Shown one piece after another: positions 43,971-54,094 of a stretch of 64,000 nucleotides of DNA (the first letter of the stretch is position 1; each line of letters opens with the position of its first letter). Position numbers and translations under genes: made by a program. The DNA is from an uncultured Bacteroidota bacterium. GTDB lineage: Bacteria > Bacteroidota > Bacteroidia > UKL13-3. Under the pieces are notes generated by a model, which saw only the letters and a list, made by a program, of their open reading frames with translations, was not told the origin of the DNA and searched no databases. Where the stretch lies: assembly GCA_903883965.1 (NCBI GenBank), contig CAISCU010000033.1, positions 50,387 through 114,386 on the forward strand. Reading direction: 5' to 3'.

Positions 43971-46900
43971 TTGTACAGTAGTAAAAAAAGTCTTTATGTA
44001 AACCTTTTGGTCGGATTTGCCTTTGTATATTCACTGGCATGGTCATCAATGCCCCTAGGTAACACCAAACCTTTACCTGATTTTTATATTTCAGTTCCTG
44101 ATTCAGAAGAAGTTGATACAGGCAGGGCAAATTTGCCTTATCCTATTCAAGATAAAAAGCCCTACCAATTGTATGCACCCAAACATCCATTAGATTTGGG
44201 CGATCCGGCCAATATCAAACAAACCTTTGAATTGGATCCCGATAAAATGGATTACAAATATTCATCTAAAATTGGCCCTGCAGATTACAAACTACCCAGC
44301 AGTATCAAGGTAAGTGAACAGTTTAAAAAAGAAAGTAAACTCAACAATGCTGCTTACTTCAGGCAAAGGGCACAAGCACAAAATTTCACAAGGGGAACAG
44401 GAATCATTCCGCAACTCAATATCAGTAACAAAGTTATAGACCGAATATTTGGTAATGGCATCATTGATATTAAACCCAGAGGAACAGCCGAACTCATTTT
44501 TTCTGGAAATTTTAATACGGTTCGCAACCCCTCATTTTCTTTGAGGCAACAAAGTACCGGACAATTTGATTTTAGACAAAAAATTCAATTGAATGTGAGT
44601 GGGGCTATTGGCGAAAAAATGAAATTGAACCTCAACTATGATACAGAGGCTACATTTGAGTTTGAGAACCAAATGAAACTCGACTATGCCGGAAAAGAGG
44701 ACGATATCATTAAAAAAATTGAATTAGGAAATGTAGGACTTCCGTTGCAATCTTCTTTGATTCAAGGGAGCCAAAGTTTGTTTGGCGTAAAAGGAACATT
44801 TCAATTTGGAAAGTTAACGGTAACAGGTGTGGTATCTCAGCAAAGAGGTAAGACACAAGAAACAGAGTTAGCAGGTGGTTCAGTTACCACCCGTTTTGAT
44901 ATTCAGGGCGACAACTACGACATGAATAGACATTATTTCTTGTCGCATTATTTTAGAGACAACTACGAAAAATGGTTGAGCAATTTGCCTTTTATTGGAT
45001 CTCCAGTTGTTATTACCAGGGTAGAAGTTTGGGTAACAAACCGTACAGGTTCATTTGAGCAATCGAGAGATGTCATTGGTTTTTCGGATCTGAGTGAAAC
45101 CAATAAAAGAGACAACCAAAATTGGGCAATTAATGCCTCTAGAGGGAATTTAGGTAATGAAGTAAATGGCCTTTACCAATATTTAAATGGAAACGGAGAT
45201 GCCAACAAAGCTGCAGTATTAAGGGCCAGTTACCAGATTCAAAATCAATTGAAGGCAGATGAATCACAAACCAAATTATTGCCAATTACCCAATACCAAA
45301 TTATCAATTTTGCCCGACAATTAGGTCCCAATGAATTTAGTTTCAACCAACGTTTGGGTTATATTTCTTTGAACCAATCGCTCAACAATGACGATGTGCT
45401 TTCAGTTGCTTATGAAGGAACTATCAATGGTATTCCATTTAAAGTTGGTGAGTTCAGTTTAGATGTGCCTCGCAATACTTCGGTTCCAGAAATTATGTTC
45501 TTGAAAATGATCAAAGGACCCTCACAAAGACCTGATTTACCTATGTGGGATTTAATGATGAAGAATGTGTATTCGTTGGGTGCTTTTCAAATTCAACAAA
45601 AGGATTTTAAACTCAATGTGGTTTATGCCGATGACCCTTCAGGTGCCGATTTAAATTATTTGCCCGTTAAAAATGAACCTAAGCTAACCGGTATTCCATT
45701 ATTGAATGTATTTCAATTAGATCAGCTCAATACCCAACAAGAAAAAGTATCAGATGGATTGTTTGACTTTATAGAGGGCGTAACCATCAACTCACAAACA
45801 GGTCGAATATTTTTACCAAGTACCGAACCTTTTGGAACCTATTTACAACAAAAGTTTCAGCAAGATCCAAGCTTGGCAAATTATTATTGTTTTTATTCTT
45901 TGTATGATTCAACCAGGTTTTCGGCTGTTCAACAACCACAGTTCAATAAGTTTTTTTTGAGGGGTAGTTACCAAGGCTCAAGCACCAATGAAATAGCTTT
46001 GGGTTCTACCAATGTACCTCGAGGGTCGGTGAGAGTTACTGCCAATGGTGCGCAATTGGTAGAAAACTCAGACTTTATTGTAGATTACAATTTGGGTAGG
46101 GTTAAAATAGTAAATGCGGCGTTACTCAATTCGGGTGCAATTATTAAGGTTTCATCTGAAAGTAATAATTTGTTTCAGGTTCAACAACGTAGCATGATGG
46201 GTGCCCGTTTTGATTACAAACAAAGCAAAGATTTGGTTTTTGGGTCGACGTTTATGTTTATGACAGAAAGACCTCTAACTCCCAAAGTAAATATTGGGGA
46301 AGAACCTATTTCAAATTTGGTTGTTGGTTTTGATGGTGCATATACGCGCAATTCTAGGTTATTGACAAAATTGGTAGATAAATTGCCATTCATAGAAACA
46401 AAAGAAACATCTACCATTACTGTTGCTGGAGAATATGCCCGACTGATACCTGGTATTCAAAATTCTTTAAGCCAAAAAGGAACAGCCTATGTTGATGATT
46501 TTGAAGGGGCAGAAACGCCATTTGATTTGCGCATGGGAAATACTTGGGCACTGGCCAGTACACCTCAAGGGCAGCCCGATTTATTTCCAGAGGGAAATAC
46601 ATTGAGTAAACTAGATTATGGCTATAAAAGAGCCAATTTAGCTTGGTATACCATAGCTACTACTTTTTACCGTAACGACACCTATACACCATCGCATTTG
46701 AAATCAGATCCGAATGCCATGTCTAATCACAAGGTGAGAGAGGTTTTGCAAACAGATGTGTTTCCAAGTAAACAAATTCAACAAGGTTTACCTACCACAT
46801 TGCCAACTTTAGATTTGGCTTATTTTCCATCAGAAAAGGGTCCTTACAATTACAGCATTGATGATTTAAACGAAGATGGCAGTCTTAAAAATCCCACTAA

Positions 46901-49900
46901 AAATTGGGCTGGTATAATGCGTAAAATTGACCAAAACGATTTTGAACAGGCCAATATTGATTACATTGAACTTTGGGTAATGGACCCATTTGCCGACAAA
47001 CCTGCAAGTGCAGATAAGGGCTATTTGTATTTGAATATAGGAAACGTATCGGAAGATGTATTAAAAGACGGCAGGCGTTCTGCTGAAAATGGTTTGCCTA
47101 AAAATAAAACACCACAACAACAAGCTTTGGCCGATTCTACTATTTGGGGAAAGGTACCAAGAGCTCCGGTCATCAATTATGCGTTTGACGCAGATCCAAC
47201 TGTTAGAAAAACACAAGACATTGGTTTAGATGGTTTGGATGACAATGAAGAACGTAACTTTTTTGAAAATGGATACCTTCAAAAATTGGCTGCTAAATTT
47301 GGAACAGCATCTGCAGTATACCAACAGGCTTTGCAAGACCCATCTAACGACAATTACCATTACTATTTAGGAACAGATTATGATAACAAGCAATTGAATG
47401 TCATTGACCGTTACAAACAGTTTAACAGACACCAAGGCAATTCTCCAACTGTAGACCAATCACCTGAGCAATACCCAACAGCAGCAACCAATGTTCCCGA
47501 CAACGAAGACCTCAATAGAGATTATACTGTCAATGATGTAGAGTCGTATTTTCAGTATAAAATTGAAATCAGTAGAGATGCATTCATGATTGGAAAGAAT
47601 TATGTAACTGATACTTTAACTGCCAATGCACGTTTTATCAATGGCAATTACGCACCCGAAAAATGGTATCAATTGAAAATTCCAGTTCGTGAATTTGAAA
47701 GAAAAGTAGGAGACATTTCTGATTTTAAATCAATTCGTTTCATACGTATGTTCATGCATGGTTTTAGCGAACCAACCAATATGCGTTTTGCAAGTTTGCA
47801 ATTGGTTAGAGCCGATTGGAGAAAGTATTTAAACAGCCTCGAAACGGGTGGAGAACACAAGCCTATTGACCCAACGGACAATACCCAATTTGTAGTATCA
47901 ACTGTAAACATAGAAAAAAACAGCAAGCGGGTTCCTATTCCTTATACCATGCCTCCAGGCATTTTGCGTGAAATTGATTTCAGTTCACCCAATCCCATTC
48001 AACAAAACGAACAAGCCTTGAGTGTGGTTACTTGTAACCTCAAAGATGGTGATGCAAGAGCCGTATTTAAAAATACCACAGTAGATTTAAGACAATATGG
48101 AAACTTGCGCATGTTTGTGCATGCAGAAAGCAGAGATAAATTAAAACAAGGCGAATTGGTTGCCTTTTTAAGATTCGGTACAGATTTAACAACCAATTAT
48201 TACGAGTATGAGGTGCCACTCACATTTACAGAAAACAATGTTTCTGATCCATCTGCAATATGGCCTTCAGAAAATGAATTGAATGTGGAATTAGAAGAAA
48301 TGATCAATACCAAAATAGCCAGAAACAATGCAAACTTTGCTTTTTCGGGCAGGTATTCTAGGCCAGTTGGTAATGCCAATTATACAGTAGTTGGTCAGCC
48401 AGATTATAGCCAGGTAAGGGTATTTATGGTGGGTATTCGCAATCCAAAAAGAATGAGCAATTCTAGCTCAGACGATGGTTTGCCAAAATGTTCTGAGCTT
48501 TGGTTCAATGAATTGAGACTGACTAATTTTAGTACAAGAGGTGGTGATGCTGCTACTGGTAAATTACAAGCCAAATTAGCTGATTTTGGAAATGTACAAG
48601 TAACTGGAATGTACAAAAGTGTAGGTTGGGGTGGCATCGATAAAAAATTACTCGATAGGAGCATGAGTGACGATTACCAATACGACTTGCAAACCAATTT
48701 TGAGTTGGGTAAATTTTTCCCAATGAAGAGTGGCATATCCATTCCATTTTTCTTTTCATACGGTACTACTTTAATTAGGCCTTATTACAATCCATTGAAC
48801 CCAGATACTCGCTTGCAAAAGGAGATTGACGAGACATCAAATCCGGAGAGAATACAGCAAATTAGTAAAGCTGCAGATGATTACTCAATGCGCAGGGGTT
48901 TCAACTTTACCAATGTAAGAAAAAACAGAAGTGGCACCAGAAAAGCCATGCCTTGGGATATTGAAAATTTAAGTTTTACGTTCTCATTCAATGAAACTTT
49001 CAAACGCAATCAAACCCTTGCATACAATTGGCTTCAGCTTTACAAAGGAGTTGCAACCTACAATTATACCTTTAACAATAAGCCAATAGAACCATTTAAA
49101 TTTATCAAGCCTAGTTATTTGTCATTTATAAAAGACATCAATTTTAACTACATGCCGGCAATGATTGGAATGAGGGTAGAAGCAGACAGGAGATACGGAG
49201 AGTTGTTAAACAGAATCAACGATACCAGAACAGAAAGTTTACCGGTAATGTATGATAAAATGTTTACCACCAAACGCTATTATGAGTTCAGGTATGATTT
49301 AACCCGCAATGTAAAAATTGATTACAATTCAACAGTTGATGCCCGAATAGATGAGCCTTCGGGTAGAATTGCCGACGACACCCCAGAGAAAAAAGACAGC
49401 ATATATAAGAATTTCTGGAATGGAGGAAGAACTACTAAGTTTGATCAAACGGTTAAACTCAATTACAATATTCCAATTAACAAATTGCCTTTTATGAGTT
49501 GGATTACCCAATTCAGTTACAGCTATTCAGTGAATTACCAATGGTTGCAAGCACCTCCTGCAGCAGATAGTTTGGGTAATACCATTCAAAATTCAAGACA
49601 AGACCAATGGAACCTAAACATGAATTTTGTACAGTTGTATACCAAAGTTGGTTTGTTTAGAAGGGTACTCACACCAGGTGTAAGTGCAAGCAGTCAATCA
49701 AGTAAAGGCAATGCTCAAAAAGGAGAAGGCAAAACAGATAAAGCAGCACCTGTTAAAACACAAGCAGTTCCGTTTTGGTTGAGCATTCCAGTAAAATTAA
49801 TCACCTCTGTTAAAAACATGAGTGGGTCATACAGTATTACACAAGGAACCCAATTGCCGGGTTTCAATCCTAAGCCAGGATATTTGGGTCAGAATGCCGA

Positions 49901-51122
49901 TTTAGGTGCACCAGGTTGGGACTTTATTTTTGGCATTCAAGATCCTGGATACCGTTTTAGGGCTGCCGACAACAAGTGGATTAGCAAAGACCCTAGGGTA
50001 GTGAATCCATATTTGATGAATTACCAAGAGAACATCAATGCAAGGGCTCTGGTTGAACCCATAACTGATTTTAGAATAGAACTCTCTGCCAGCAAGAGTT
50101 ATTCAAAAAATTTAACTGCTTATTTCAGGTATGACGAAGACAGCAATACCTACAGAGATTTTGGTCCGGCAATGGAATCGGGTAATTACAACATTAGTTT
50201 TATCATGATCAACACTGCATTTTCTAAAGAAGATGACCAAGGTGTAAGTGATGTATTTAAACAATTTGCTGCCAATCGCATTACCATTGCAAAAAGATTG
50301 GCCGCTGAAAGGGGTTTACCTGTAGGCTTAAATGATTCGTTCCCTCCAGGCTTGGGTAAGTTCAATCAAGATGTTTTGATACCTGCATTTTTAGCTGCAT
50401 ACAGTGGCCAATCTGCAGCCTCATATGCATTGTCTCCATTCCAAAATTTCCCGTTGCCAAATTGGAGAATTACCTATGGTGGTTTGAGTAAAATTGAATT
50501 CTTAAAAGAACATGTTTCCAATATCAATTTACAACATGGTTACCAGAGCTCTTATTCTATAGCAGGTTTCCAAACAGTAGTAGATACAATGAGAAATCTT
50601 GCTCAGAGTTCCGACTTCTTGCCCAATATTGTCATCAGAAACATTTCACTTATTGAAAGATTTGGGCCTCTGATTGGAGTAGATGTTACTTTGGTTAATA
50701 ACCTCACTACAACCTTCAAATACAATTTAGATAGAACCCTCAATTTTGCTATAGGAAACCGACAAGTAAGCGAACAAAAGGGTTCAGAATTTGTATTTGG
50801 TGTTGGGTACAAAACCAATAAACTAGAATTGCCATTTAGAATGGGAGGTAGAAAATTAGTGTTAGACAATGACATCAATTTTAGGTTAGACATCTCTATT
50901 CGTGAAAACATTACCCGAATCAGAAATTTAGACAGACCAAGTAATGACCCAGTGTTAGGGCAATCAGTTATAAGCATTAAGCCAACCATTGATTACATGA
51001 TCAATGAAAAACTCATGCTCCGCATTTTTTACGACCGCAAACAAACTACACCATATACCTCAAATTCATTCCCGACAATTATCACCAGCGGAGGTTTTTC
51101 ATTGCGCTATACCATTCAATAA
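43971..51122 (+). CDS. sprA: T9SS outer-membrane translocon protein SprA
   Basis: SprA forms the very large outer-membrane pore of the type IX secretion system, needed for gliding adhesins and secreted enzymes. The 2383-residue protein is close to the expected size. It has a signal peptide (SLYVNLLVGFAFVYSLAWS), early domain segments such as GNGIIDIKPRGTAELIFSGN and LNLNYDTEATFEFENQMKLDYAGKEDDI, and a long series of amphipathic strands to the end (GGFSLRYTI). The start is TTG at 43971, since an in-frame stop lies 18 bases upstream. It should export the lamin-tail protein at 3217, which carries a type B-like signal. Confidence 0.97.
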   Translation: MYSSKKSLYVNLLVGFAFVYSLAWSSMPLGNTKPLPDFYISVPDSEEVDTGRANLPYPIQDKKPYQLYAPKHPLDLGDPANIKQTFELDPDKMDYKYSSKIGPADYKLPSSIKVSEQFKKESKLNNAAYFRQRAQAQNFTRGTGIIPQLNISNKVIDRIFGNGIIDIKPRGTAELIFSGNFNTVRNPSFSLRQQSTGQFDFRQKIQLNVSGAIGEKMKLNLNYDTEATFEFENQMKLDYAGKEDDIIKKIELGNVGLPLQSSLIQGSQSLFGVKGTFQFGKLTVTGVVSQQRGKTQETELAGGSVTTRFDIQGDNYDMNRHYFLSHYFRDNYEKWLSNLPFIGSPVVITRVEVWVTNRTGSFEQSRDVIGFSDLSETNKRDNQNWAINASRGNLGNEVNGLYQYLNGNGDANKAAVLRASYQIQNQLKADESQTKLLPITQYQIINFARQLGPNEFSFNQRLGYISLNQSLNNDDVLSVAYEGTINGIPFKVGEFSLDVPRNTSVPEIMFLKMIKGPSQRPDLPMWDLMMKNVYSLGAFQIQQKDFKLNVVYADDPSGADLNYLPVKNEPKLTGIPLLNVFQLDQLNTQQEKVSDGLFDFIEGVTINSQTGRIFLPSTEPFGTYLQQKFQQDPSLANYYCFYSLYDSTRFSAVQQPQFNKFFLRGSYQGSSTNEIALGSTNVPRGSVRVTANGAQLVENSDFIVDYNLGRVKIVNAALLNSGAIIKVSSESNNLFQVQQRSMMGARFDYKQSKDLVFGSTFMFMTERPLTPKVNIGEEPISNLVVGFDGAYTRNSRLLTKLVDKLPFIETKETSTITVAGEYARLIPGIQNSLSQKGTAYVDDFEGAETPFDLRMGNTWALASTPQGQPDLFPEGNTLSKLDYGYKRANLAWYTIATTFYRNDTYTPSHLKSDPNAMSNHKVREVLQTDVFPSKQIQQGLPTTLPTLDLAYFPSEKGPYNYSIDDLNEDGSLKNPTKNWAGIMRKIDQNDFEQANIDYIELWVMDPFADKPASADKGYLYLNIGNVSEDVLKDGRRSAENGLPKNKTPQQQALADSTIWGKVPRAPVINYAFDADPTVRKTQDIGLDGLDDNEERNFFENGYLQKLAAKFGTASAVYQQALQDPSNDNYHYYLGTDYDNKQLNVIDRYKQFNRHQGNSPTVDQSPEQYPTAATNVPDNEDLNRDYTVNDVESYFQYKIEISRDAFMIGKNYVTDTLTANARFINGNYAPEKWYQLKIPVREFERKVGDISDFKSIRFIRMFMHGFSEPTNMRFASLQLVRADWRKYLNSLETGGEHKPIDPTDNTQFVVSTVNIEKNSKRVPIPYTMPPGILREIDFSSPNPIQQNEQALSVVTCNLKDGDARAVFKNTTVDLRQYGNLRMFVHAESRDKLKQGELVAFLRFGTDLTTNYYEYEVPLTFTENNVSDPSAIWPSENELNVELEEMINTKIARNNANFAFSGRYSRPVGNANYTVVGQPDYSQVRVFMVGIRNPKRMSNSSSDDGLPKCSELWFNELRLTNFSTRGGDAATGKLQAKLADFGNVQVTGMYKSVGWGGIDKKLLDRSMSDDYQYDLQTNFELGKFFPMKSGISIPFFFSYGTTLIRPYYNPLNPDTRLQKEIDETSNPERIQQISKAADDYSMRRGFNFTNVRKNRSGTRKAMPWDIENLSFTFSFNETFKRNQTLAYNWLQLYKGVATYNYTFNNKPIEPFKFIKPSYLSFIKDINFNYMPAMIGMRVEADRRYGELLNRINDTRTESLPVMYDKMFTTKRYYEFRYDLTRNVKIDYNSTVDARIDEPSGRIADDTPEKKDSIYKNFWNGGRTTKFDQTVKLNYNIPINKLPFMSWITQFSYSYSVNYQWLQAPPAADSLGNTIQNSRQDQWNLNMNFVQLYTKVGLFRRVLTPGVSASSQSSKGNAQKGEGKTDKAAPVKTQAVPFWLSIPVKLITSVKNMSGSYSITQGTQLPGFNPKPGYLGQNADLGAPGWDFIFGIQDPGYRFRAADNKWISKDPRVVNPYLMNYQENINARALVEPITDFRIELSASKSYSKNLTAYFRYDEDSNTYRDFGPAMESGNYNISFIMINTAFSKEDDQGVSDVFKQFAANRITIAKRLAAERGLPVGLNDSFPPGLGKFNQDVLIPAFLAAYSGQSAASYALSPFQNFPLPNWRITYGGLSKIEFLKEHVSNINLQHGYQSSYSIAGFQTVVDTMRNLAQSSDFLPNIVIRNISLIERFGPLIGVDVTLVNNLTTTFKYNLDRTLNFAIGNRQVSEQKGSEFVFGVGYKTNKLELPFRMGGRKLVLDNDINFRLDISIRENITRIRNLDRPSNDPVLGQSVISIKPTIDYMINEKLMLRIFYDRKQTTPYTSNSFPTIITSGGFSLRYTIQ

Positions 51123-51123
51123 A

Positions 51124-51768
51124 ATGGATCATTCAACCCATCTCATTCACCAATATTGCGAGGAACACAGCTCTGAAGAGTCAACTGTTTTAAAACAACT
51201 AAACCGCTATACACACGCCAATGTATTGCAACCACGTATGTTGAGTGGACATTTGCAAGGCAGGGTTTTATCGGCAATAAGCCATTTGTTAAGGCCACAA
51301 AACATATTAGAAATAGGAACCTATACAGGCTATTCTGCCATTTGTTTGGCAGAGGGTTTGGCTCCCAATGGCAAATTAATAACCATAGATGTCAACCCTG
51401 AAATTGAAAACAAGGCCAATCAGTTTTTTAAAGAGGCAGGGTTTGAACACCAAATACAATTGATTATTGGAGATGCCTATCAAATTATCAGAACACTCCC
51501 AAAACAATTTGATTTGGTTTTCATAGATGCAGATAAAAAAAGTTATGCAGCTTATTTTGATTTGGTAATGGAACACCTCAAACCAGGAGGCTTTATTTTG
51601 GTAGACAATGTATTATGGAGTGGCAAAGTGATAGATGAACAAGCACTGCAATCAGACAAAGACACCATGCTATTGCACTCATTTAATGAGAAAATTAAAT
51701 CAGATGATCGCATCGAAAAAGTGTTGTTGCCCATTAGAGATGGCCTCTATTTAATAAGAAAACGTTAA
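51124..51768 (+). CDS. class I SAM-dependent O-methyltransferase
   Basis: The 214-residue protein starts at ATG 51124, immediately after sprA; the ORF track extends 40 codons into sprA and is not supported. It is a caffeoyl-CoA/catechol-type O-methyltransferase with ILEIGTYTGYSAICLAEGL near residue 60, the acidic LITIDVNPEIE, DLVFIDADKKSYAAYF with metal-binding aspartates, and FILVDNVLWSGKV. The substrate is unknown; quinone or small phenolic acceptors are possible. It precedes menA by 10 bases, so involvement in quinone-related chemistry is suggested only by position. Confidence 0.9.
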   Translation: MDHSTHLIHQYCEEHSSEESTVLKQLNRYTHANVLQPRMLSGHLQGRVLSAISHLLRPQNILEIGTYTGYSAICLAEGLAPNGKLITIDVNPEIENKANQFFKEAGFEHQIQLIIGDAYQIIRTLPKQFDLVFIDADKKSYAAYFDLVMEHLKPGGFILVDNVLWSGKVIDEQALQSDKDTMLLHSFNEKIKSDDRIEKVLLPIRDGLYLIRKR

Positions 51769-51778
51769 GCAAACGTAT

Positions 51779-52690
51779 ATGCAAAAATCAACCCATACAG
51801 TTAAAGCATGGCTACAGGCCATTCGATTAAGAACTTTGTTTTTGTCATTCTCTTGTGTTTTTGCAGGCACGCTGGTTGGCGACTTGTCTCATCAATTCAA
51901 TGCAACTGTTTTTTTATTTACACTTTTGACTGCATTGTTTTTACAAGTTTTGTCAAATCTTGCCAACGACTATGGAGACAGCATTCATGGAGCAGACAAT
52001 GCACAAAGAAAAGGCCCATCCAGAGCTGTTCAGAGCGGTCAAATTGGTTCTACACAAATGAAAAAGGCTTTGTTTTTTGTTGCTGTACTTTCATTTTTTT
52101 CAGGCATTACACTTTTGTTGAGTAGTTTTCCAATCATTGGTTTAACAGCTACTATTGTTTTGTTTGGTATGGGTATTTTAGCAATTGCTGCGGCAATATA
52201 TTATACCAATGGCAAGCGTCCATACGGATACAGGGGCTTAGGTGATCTTTCTGTATTTGTTTTTTTTGGAGGTTTGGGTGTGTTGGGCACTGCTTATTTA
52301 CAAACAGGAATGCTTAGCATAGCAGCTGTTTGGCTTGCAGTCTGTTTTGGATTATTAGCTGTAGGTGTTTTAAACATTAACAACATGCGAGATATAGAAG
52401 CAGACCAACTGGCTGCTAAGTATTCTATACCTGTTAGAATTGGTTTACCAATGGCTAAGCGCTACCATTATGTTTTAATATTATTGGCTTTAAACAGCTG
52501 CATTTATTTTGTACAAACAACAGGTATTAGTGCGTACTTTATAATTTTACCTTTTGTGGCGTTGATATATCATATTTGGAGAATAAGCAGGTGCAATTTG
52601 GCAGAAGAATTTGATCCCTTGCTCAAGCAACTTTCGTTGAGTACATTTTTACTGGCCATTTCATTGTATGCTGGTTTTTATTGGGCATAG
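51779..52690 (+). CDS. menA: 1,4-dihydroxy-2-naphthoate polyprenyltransferase
   Basis: MenA attaches the polyprenyl chain to 1,4-dihydroxy-2-naphthoate in menaquinone synthesis. The 303-residue UbiA-superfamily membrane protein has the first aspartate-rich motif NDYGDSIHGADNAQRKGPSRA near residue 62 and the second, NNMRDIEADQLAAKYSIPVRIG, near 200, with about eight hydrophobic helices around them. The ATG is at 51779. menC begins two bases after its stop, or 10 bases within it if the upstream TTG is used. The other men genes are not in the window. Confidence 0.94.
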   Translation: MQKSTHTVKAWLQAIRLRTLFLSFSCVFAGTLVGDLSHQFNATVFLFTLLTALFLQVLSNLANDYGDSIHGADNAQRKGPSRAVQSGQIGSTQMKKALFFVAVLSFFSGITLLLSSFPIIGLTATIVLFGMGILAIAAAIYYTNGKRPYGYRGLGDLSVFVFFGGLGVLGTAYLQTGMLSIAAVWLAVCFGLLAVGVLNINNMRDIEADQLAAKYSIPVRIGLPMAKRYHYVLILLALNSCIYFVQTTGISAYFIILPFVALIYHIWRISRCNLAEEFDPLLKQLSLSTFLLAISLYAGFYWA

Positions 52691-52692
52691 TT

Positions 52693-53724
52693 TTGAAATA
52701 TAGCTTTACCAAATATCCTCTTCAATTTGCTTTTGATGCACGCACTTCACGTGGACCAATTCAAACACATATGGCCTATCTGATAACAATTACAGATGGC
52801 AATAAAAGAGGCATTGGCGAAGCATCACCTTTAGCTGGTTTAAGCATAGATGCTGTACCTGATTTTGAAATACAATTGCAATTTTTTTTAAGTGAGTTGG
52901 CTTCAGGCAAACAATTAGAAGAATTGGATTTACAATTGTGGCCTGCAATCCATTTTGGTTTAGAAACAGCCATAGCTGATTTTGAAAATGGAGGCTATCA
53001 GATGTTTGAGCCCAATAACTGGGTAAAAGGCAAACCTATTCCAATTAACGGTTTGGTATGGATGCACCAAGCAGATCAAATGCTAGCTCAAGCCATAGCC
53101 AAAGCCCAGCAAGGCTATACACATATTAAGTTTAAAGTGGGTGCGCTGAATTTTGAAGCCGAGTGCAATATGCTCAATGAATTTAGAAAGCTATACAGCG
53201 CAAGTAAAGTACAAATCAGGTTAGATGCCAATGGGGCATTCTCTAAAATTGAGGTACTTGAAAAACTTCAGGTATTGAGTCAGTTTCATATTCATAGCAT
53301 TGAACAGCCCATACCAGCTGGCAATTGGGATGATATGGCAGCACTCATTCAAAAAAGCCCAATTCCTATTGCATTAGATGAAGAATTAATTGGCATTGAT
53401 GTTTGGTCAAAAGGCAATGAGTTGATAAACCATTGTATGCCTGATTACCTCATTTTAAAACCAACGCTCATTGGTGGAATTGCCATTGCCAACGAATGGA
53501 TACGATTGGCTCAACACTACCAAAAAGGTTGGTGGGCAACTTCGGCTTTGGAATCAAGTATTGGATTAAACAGAATTGCACAATGGTGCAGTAGCACCGG
53601 CTCAAACATTCCTCAAGGTTTGGGAACAGGTAGTTTGTATAAAAATAATTTTGAGTCTCCTTTTACGGCCAGTGCAGGATTTCTTAGTTACGACTTGGCC
53701 AAAAAATGGAAACTGCCTTTCTAA
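52693..53724 (+). CDS. menC: o-succinylbenzoate synthase
   Basis: MenC dehydrates SHCHC to o-succinylbenzoate in menaquinone synthesis. The enolase-superfamily protein (343 residues from TTG 52693) has the catalytic lysine in THIKFKVGA, the metal-ligand series IRLDANGAF, SIEQP and LDEELIG, and the second lysine in LILKPTLIGG. The track begins at another TTG four codons earlier inside menA. No ATG fits, and the conserved start KYSFTKYPLQF favours 52693. Its 3' end overlaps the convergent vanZ gene by 41 bases, with no terminator between them. Confidence 0.9.
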   Translation: MKYSFTKYPLQFAFDARTSRGPIQTHMAYLITITDGNKRGIGEASPLAGLSIDAVPDFEIQLQFFLSELASGKQLEELDLQLWPAIHFGLETAIADFENGGYQMFEPNNWVKGKPIPINGLVWMHQADQMLAQAIAKAQQGYTHIKFKVGALNFEAECNMLNEFRKLYSASKVQIRLDANGAFSKIEVLEKLQVLSQFHIHSIEQPIPAGNWDDMAALIQKSPIPIALDEELIGIDVWSKGNELINHCMPDYLILKPTLIGGIAIANEWIRLAQHYQKGWWATSALESSIGLNRIAQWCSSTGSNIPQGLGTGSLYKNNFESPFTASAGFLSYDLAKKWKLPF

Positions 53725-54094
53725 AATAAGTGTCAAACACAAATAAAAACAAGCTATAACAAAAAGCACCCAAGCAGTTTGCATACATGTCTTCTAATTC
53801 ATAAGTTCTATAAATGAAAAAGGAGCCTTGCAATTGTTCAATTAAAACGCCGTAAATGGCACTGATGATAGCTCCTATTCCATACCATAATTTATTCTTT
53901 TGGTAATGAACCCAAGCAATATTTAACAACAATGCTTGTGTGCCAAACAATACAAAGTGTGCCAATTTATCTACCCCAAAACTAAACCAGTTTAAATACA
54001 CTTTTGGAAACTGACTCACATTCATGATACAGCCAACTAAAATAAAGAATGCCCAAATGATAGCAGGGCCAAATGCCAATACTTTCTTTAACAC
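53684..54094 (-). CDS. VanZ-like family membrane protein
   Basis: The 136-residue protein has four predicted membrane helices and the VanZ pattern: DKLAHFVLFGTQALLL in the second helix, IYGVLIEQLQ and YELEDMYANCLGAF before the last helix. VanZ itself gives low-level teicoplanin resistance, but most family members have no known role. The start is GTG at 54094, overlapping the pgk stop by 7 bases, which suggests coupled expression. The last 41 bases run into menC on the other strand. In other Bacteroidota vanZ often sits near gcvH and sprA. Confidence 0.85.
   Translation of the reverse strand: MLKKVLAFGPAIIWAFFILVGCIMNVSQFPKVYLNWFSFGVDKLAHFVLFGTQALLLNIAWVHYQKNKLWYGIGAIISAIYGVLIEQLQGSFFIYRTYELEDMYANCLGAFCYSLFLFVFDTYFRKAVSIFWPSRN

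Noticed and set aside
50603-50989. 128-residue minus-strand ORF within the sprA 3' end
   Set aside because: It sits inside the long sprA frame, which is intact to its own stop. There is no domain evidence.
51004-51123. N-terminal extension of the O-methyltransferase into sprA
   Set aside because: The extension reads sprA codons in another frame. The methyltransferase family starts at MDHSTHLIHQYC, at ATG 51124.
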